The position numbers were made by a program, and so were the translations under genes. DNA of 26,014 nt from contig CAYOBW010000082.1 of assembly GCA_964402115.1 (NCBI GenBank), forward strand, positions 1 through 26,014. Reading direction: 5' to 3'. The DNA comes from CAYOBW01 sp964402115 (GTDB lineage Bacteria; Verrucomicrobiota; Kiritimatiellia; UBA8416; CAYOBW01). Positions within the stretch are counted from its first letter, which is position 1, and each line of letters begins with the position of its first letter. The notes beneath the pieces were generated by a model, which was not told the DNA's origin, made no database searches, and saw only the letters and a program-made list of their open reading frames with translations. This document shows, in pieces, positions 24,106-26,014 of this stretch.

Positions 24106-25856
24106 GGCCGTACCTCCTGCTTCTGCGCCTCAGCTGCCGGCAAAGGTGGTGAAACGACCGGGGGTGGCGCGGGGCGCGGCGTGGCTGGCGTGGCGGAGGC
24201 CGCCGGCGCGCCCGGCAGCGCGGGCCTGGCGGTCACGGGCTTCGCGGGCGGCGGCGGGCTGCGCAGGATCGCGGCCGCCGACGTGGCGCCCGGGGCCGCC
24301 ACCGTGCCGCCCAGCAGCGGCGCGAAGATGTTGCCGAACCCGTCGGCGTCGTCGCTCGTCAGCAGGCTGCCGATGCGCGGGGCGACCTGCTGGTAGAACG
24401 CATAGCGGGCGTAGCCCAGGCCCGAGCCGAACGCGGCCACCTGGTTGCTGATAACGGAGGACTGCGCTTCGTTGTCCATGCGGACGACGGCGCCCTCGGC
24501 CTCGGCCTTGCGCTCGATGGCCTGCGCCTGGAAGGCGGCGGCGTCGTTCTCCAGCCGGGCGACTTCCAGCTGCTGCTTGGCGGCGGTCAGCTTCACGGCC
24601 ATTTCCTGCTTCGCCTGGATGATCGCCCGGATCATGGTGGTGTTGGCCTCGACCTTGGCCTTGTTCTGCACGGCCAGCATCTCCTGCTTGGCCAGTTCGG
24701 CTTTCGAGCGGGCCTGCTCCGTCTGCTGGTCGAACTTCTTCGCGTCCTGCACCGCCACCTCGCGGTCGCGGATGATGCTGGCAATCTCCTCCGGCGCCTT
24801 GATGTTGCGGATGAGGACCGACTTGATCGTCACGCCCCAGGTGCGGCACTGCTCGCGCAGGTGCGTCTCGAGGTTGTTCTGGAAGAGCTGCCGGGTCTCG
24901 CCGACGATGTAGTTGATCGCGGGGTTCTTGCTGCCCTCGATCCGGCTGAACCCGCGGGCGCGCGGCAGGACGATCTTCTTCACGATGTCGTCCATGTCGC
25001 CGACCCGGTGCGTGAGCAGCGCGGCGTGGTCGCGCTGCAGGGCGAACTCCAGCGTGCCTTCCACGGTCACGGTGAAGCCGTCCAGGGTCAGGAAGTTGAT
25101 GGCGTCGTCGCCGCTCAGCTCGAACCGCTGGCTTTGCAGGTTCACCTCGACCACGTTGTAGACGTACGGGTTCAGGTAGTACGAGCCGGGGTCGAGCACC
25201 TGGCCCACCACGCCCTTCAGCGCGTTGGTGACCAGGAACGTGTTGCGCTGCTCGGCGGGCAGCTTGTCGTCGAGCACGTCCTGGCCGATCAGCGACGTCA
25301 TCACGCCGACGCAGCCTGGGCGGATGCTGATGGCGTCGAACATCTGGATATGAAACGCGTAGGGGTTGACGCGGTACTTGCCGGGGCGCAGCACCTCCTG
25401 CAGAATGCCCTTCGTGTTGGGGCCGGCGATGATCTGGCCCGGCGGCAGGTCCTGGCCGTAGAGGCGGGTCTGCACGCCCAGCCGGCCGCCCGGAATGTCC
25501 GTGATCTTGTCTATTTCCCAGCTCCAGGTGTAGGGGTTCTTCGGGAAGTAGCGCCCTTCCGGCAGAACCTCGAGCTGGATGCCCTTCTGGTTAGGCTTCA
25601 GCGCGAGCATCTCGCCCGACGGCAACGGCTCGCCCGTCTTGCGGATCAGGATCGCGATCTCGCCCTGGCCCGGCTCGATCCGGCAGGCGAACCACATCCA
25701 GATGGGCAACACCACCAACAGCACCAGGACGAAGAGCGTGGCCGCGGAAGCCCGCGCCAGGATGGTGCCGATGCCGGCGCCGCCGCCATCCTGCCGCTGG
25801 CGCCGGGGGAGGGGAGGCGGGGGCGCCCCCGTCGTGGAATCTCCGTGCAGTCTCAT
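24102..25856 (-). CDS. SPFH/band-7 membrane protein with N-terminal repeats and Pro-rich tail
   Basis: This 584-residue protein starts at ATG 25856 with AAGGAAG about 6 bases upstream. A short Pro/Arg-rich cytosolic segment precedes one membrane helix (about residues 36-58). Three tandem repeats of about 60 residues follow (64-240), for example VLPEGRYFPKNP, VLRPGKYRVNP and VLDPGSYYLNP, matching those of the downstream gene. The SPFH domain (about 245-400) includes FTVTVEGTLEFALQ and YIVGETRQLFQNNLETHLRE. A coiled coil (about 385-470) leads to a low-complexity Pro/Ala tail. It is the first gene of a three-gene operon and overlaps the second by 4 bases. A heteromeric ring like HflK/HflC is the closest known analogy, but no FtsH-type protease is nearby. 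Confidence 0.9.
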   Translation of the reverse strand: MRLHGDSTTGAPPPPLPRRQRQDGGGAGIGTILARASAATLFVLVLLVVLPIWMWFACRIEPGQGEIAILIRKTGEPLPSGEMLALKPNQKGIQLEVLPEGRYFPKNPYTWSWEIDKITDIPGGRLGVQTRLYGQDLPPGQIIAGPNTKGILQEVLRPGKYRVNPYAFHIQMFDAISIRPGCVGVMTSLIGQDVLDDKLPAEQRNTFLVTNALKGVVGQVLDPGSYYLNPYVYNVVEVNLQSQRFELSGDDAINFLTLDGFTVTVEGTLEFALQRDHAALLTHRVGDMDDIVKKIVLPRARGFSRIEGSKNPAINYIVGETRQLFQNNLETHLREQCRTWGVTIKSVLIRNIKAPEEIASIIRDREVAVQDAKKFDQQTEQARSKAELAKQEMLAVQNKAKVEANTTMIRAIIQAKQEMAVKLTAAKQQLEVARLENDAAAFQAQAIERKAEAEGAVVRMDNEAQSSVISNQVAAFGSGLGYARYAFYQQVAPRIGSLLTSDDADGFGNIFAPLLGGTVAAPGATSAAAILRSPPPPAKPVTARPALPGAPAASATPATPRPAPPPVVSPPLPAAEAQKQEVRP

Positions 25857-25915
25857 AGTCGCTTCCTTTCCGCCGGCGCGGGACAGAAAGGTATCCCCGG
25901 CGCGGCATGGGTGCT

Positions 25916-25944
25916 CTTATACGCCCGTCAGCCGGCCGATGCAA
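25916..25944 (-). promoter_or_regulatory. Candidate promoter of the SPFH operon
   Basis: On the minus strand TTGCAT (25944-25939) is followed after 17 bases by TATAAG (25921-25916), a five of six match to the -10 consensus. The predicted leader is about 53 bases before the ATG at 25856. Confidence 0.4.
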
Positions 25945-25974
25945 GCTTGCCGGGTGCACCCCAGCTCTTCAGAA

Positions 25975-25998
25975 ACCCCAGCGCCGTGGCGCTGGGGT
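25975..25998. repeat. Strong GC-rich hairpin
   Basis: An 11-bp perfect inverted repeat (25975-25985 with 25988-25998) surrounds GT; the arms are ACCCCAGCGCC and GGCGCTGGGGT. It lies upstream of the SPFH operon promoter and could be the terminator of a gene beyond the window or another REP-type element. Confidence 0.55.
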
Positions 25999-26014
25999 GG
26001 GGCTGGGGGGGCCG

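Overview
This window is high-GC bacterial chromosome. Its gene content fits the PVC superphylum best, probably a Kiritimatiellota or Verrucomicrobiota member: Tat-exported Gfo/Idh/MocA oxidoreductases, DUF1080 (3-keto-disaccharide hydrolase) proteins, a GH106-type rhamnosidase, an FG-GAP/VCBS propeller and a giant secreted protein with thrombospondin type-3 calcium repeats. This assignment comes from gene families only. No rRNA or tRNA gene and no CRISPR array was seen. Most genes are on the minus strand.

Layout. 1-429 is gene-free and full of REP-like palindromes. 430-6767 (minus) holds a Tat-exported Gfo/Idh/MocA oxidoreductase downstream of a 1640-residue secreted multidomain protein with a metzincin-like HELGH site. 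6768-7297 is a repeat-rich spacer. 7298-7941 (minus) is a two-gene unit: a 68-residue orphan overlapping a small AbiEii-like nucleotidyltransferase. 8063-11017 (plus) is the GH106-like glycoside hydrolase. Convergent to it, 11123-14770 (minus) is a tight three-gene operon: TIM-barrel sugar epimerase, Tat-exported Gfo/Idh/MocA oxidoreductase, then a double-domain secreted DUF1080 protein. 15158-16204 (plus) is an unrecognised secreted protein. 16222-17259 (minus) is an FG-GAP propeller protein interrupted by an in-frame TGA. 17395-21137 (minus) holds a YfhO/GT-C-like membrane protein and a flippase-like LPG-synthase-TM protein. 21138-21544 contains a relic of a DNA methyltransferase. 21545-25856 (minus) is an operon of two repeat-bearing SPFH membrane proteins and a fused HEPN-nucleotidyltransferase.

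How the genes may work together. The GH106 enzyme, two oxidoreductases, the DUF1080 protein and the epimerase look like a glycan-use locus. They suggest periplasmic oxidation of a sugar to a keto-glycoside, cleavage by the DUF1080 protein and isomerisation of the product. The YfhO-like and flippase-like pair suggests envelope glycolipid work. The SPFH-SPFH-HEPN/MNT operon joins membrane ring-forming proteins to a toxin-antitoxin module in one transcript.

The points most worth following are: (1) the in-frame TGA of the FG-GAP gene, which is followed at SECIS-like spacing by a hairpin with an AGGTT loop, giving a candidate selenoprotein or a young pseudogene; (2) the SPFH pair with vault-like N-terminal repeats coupled to a single-chain HEPN-MNT protein; (3) the small-ORF/nucleotidyltransferase pair; (4) the oxidative glycoside-cleavage operon; and (5) the palindrome families between genes.
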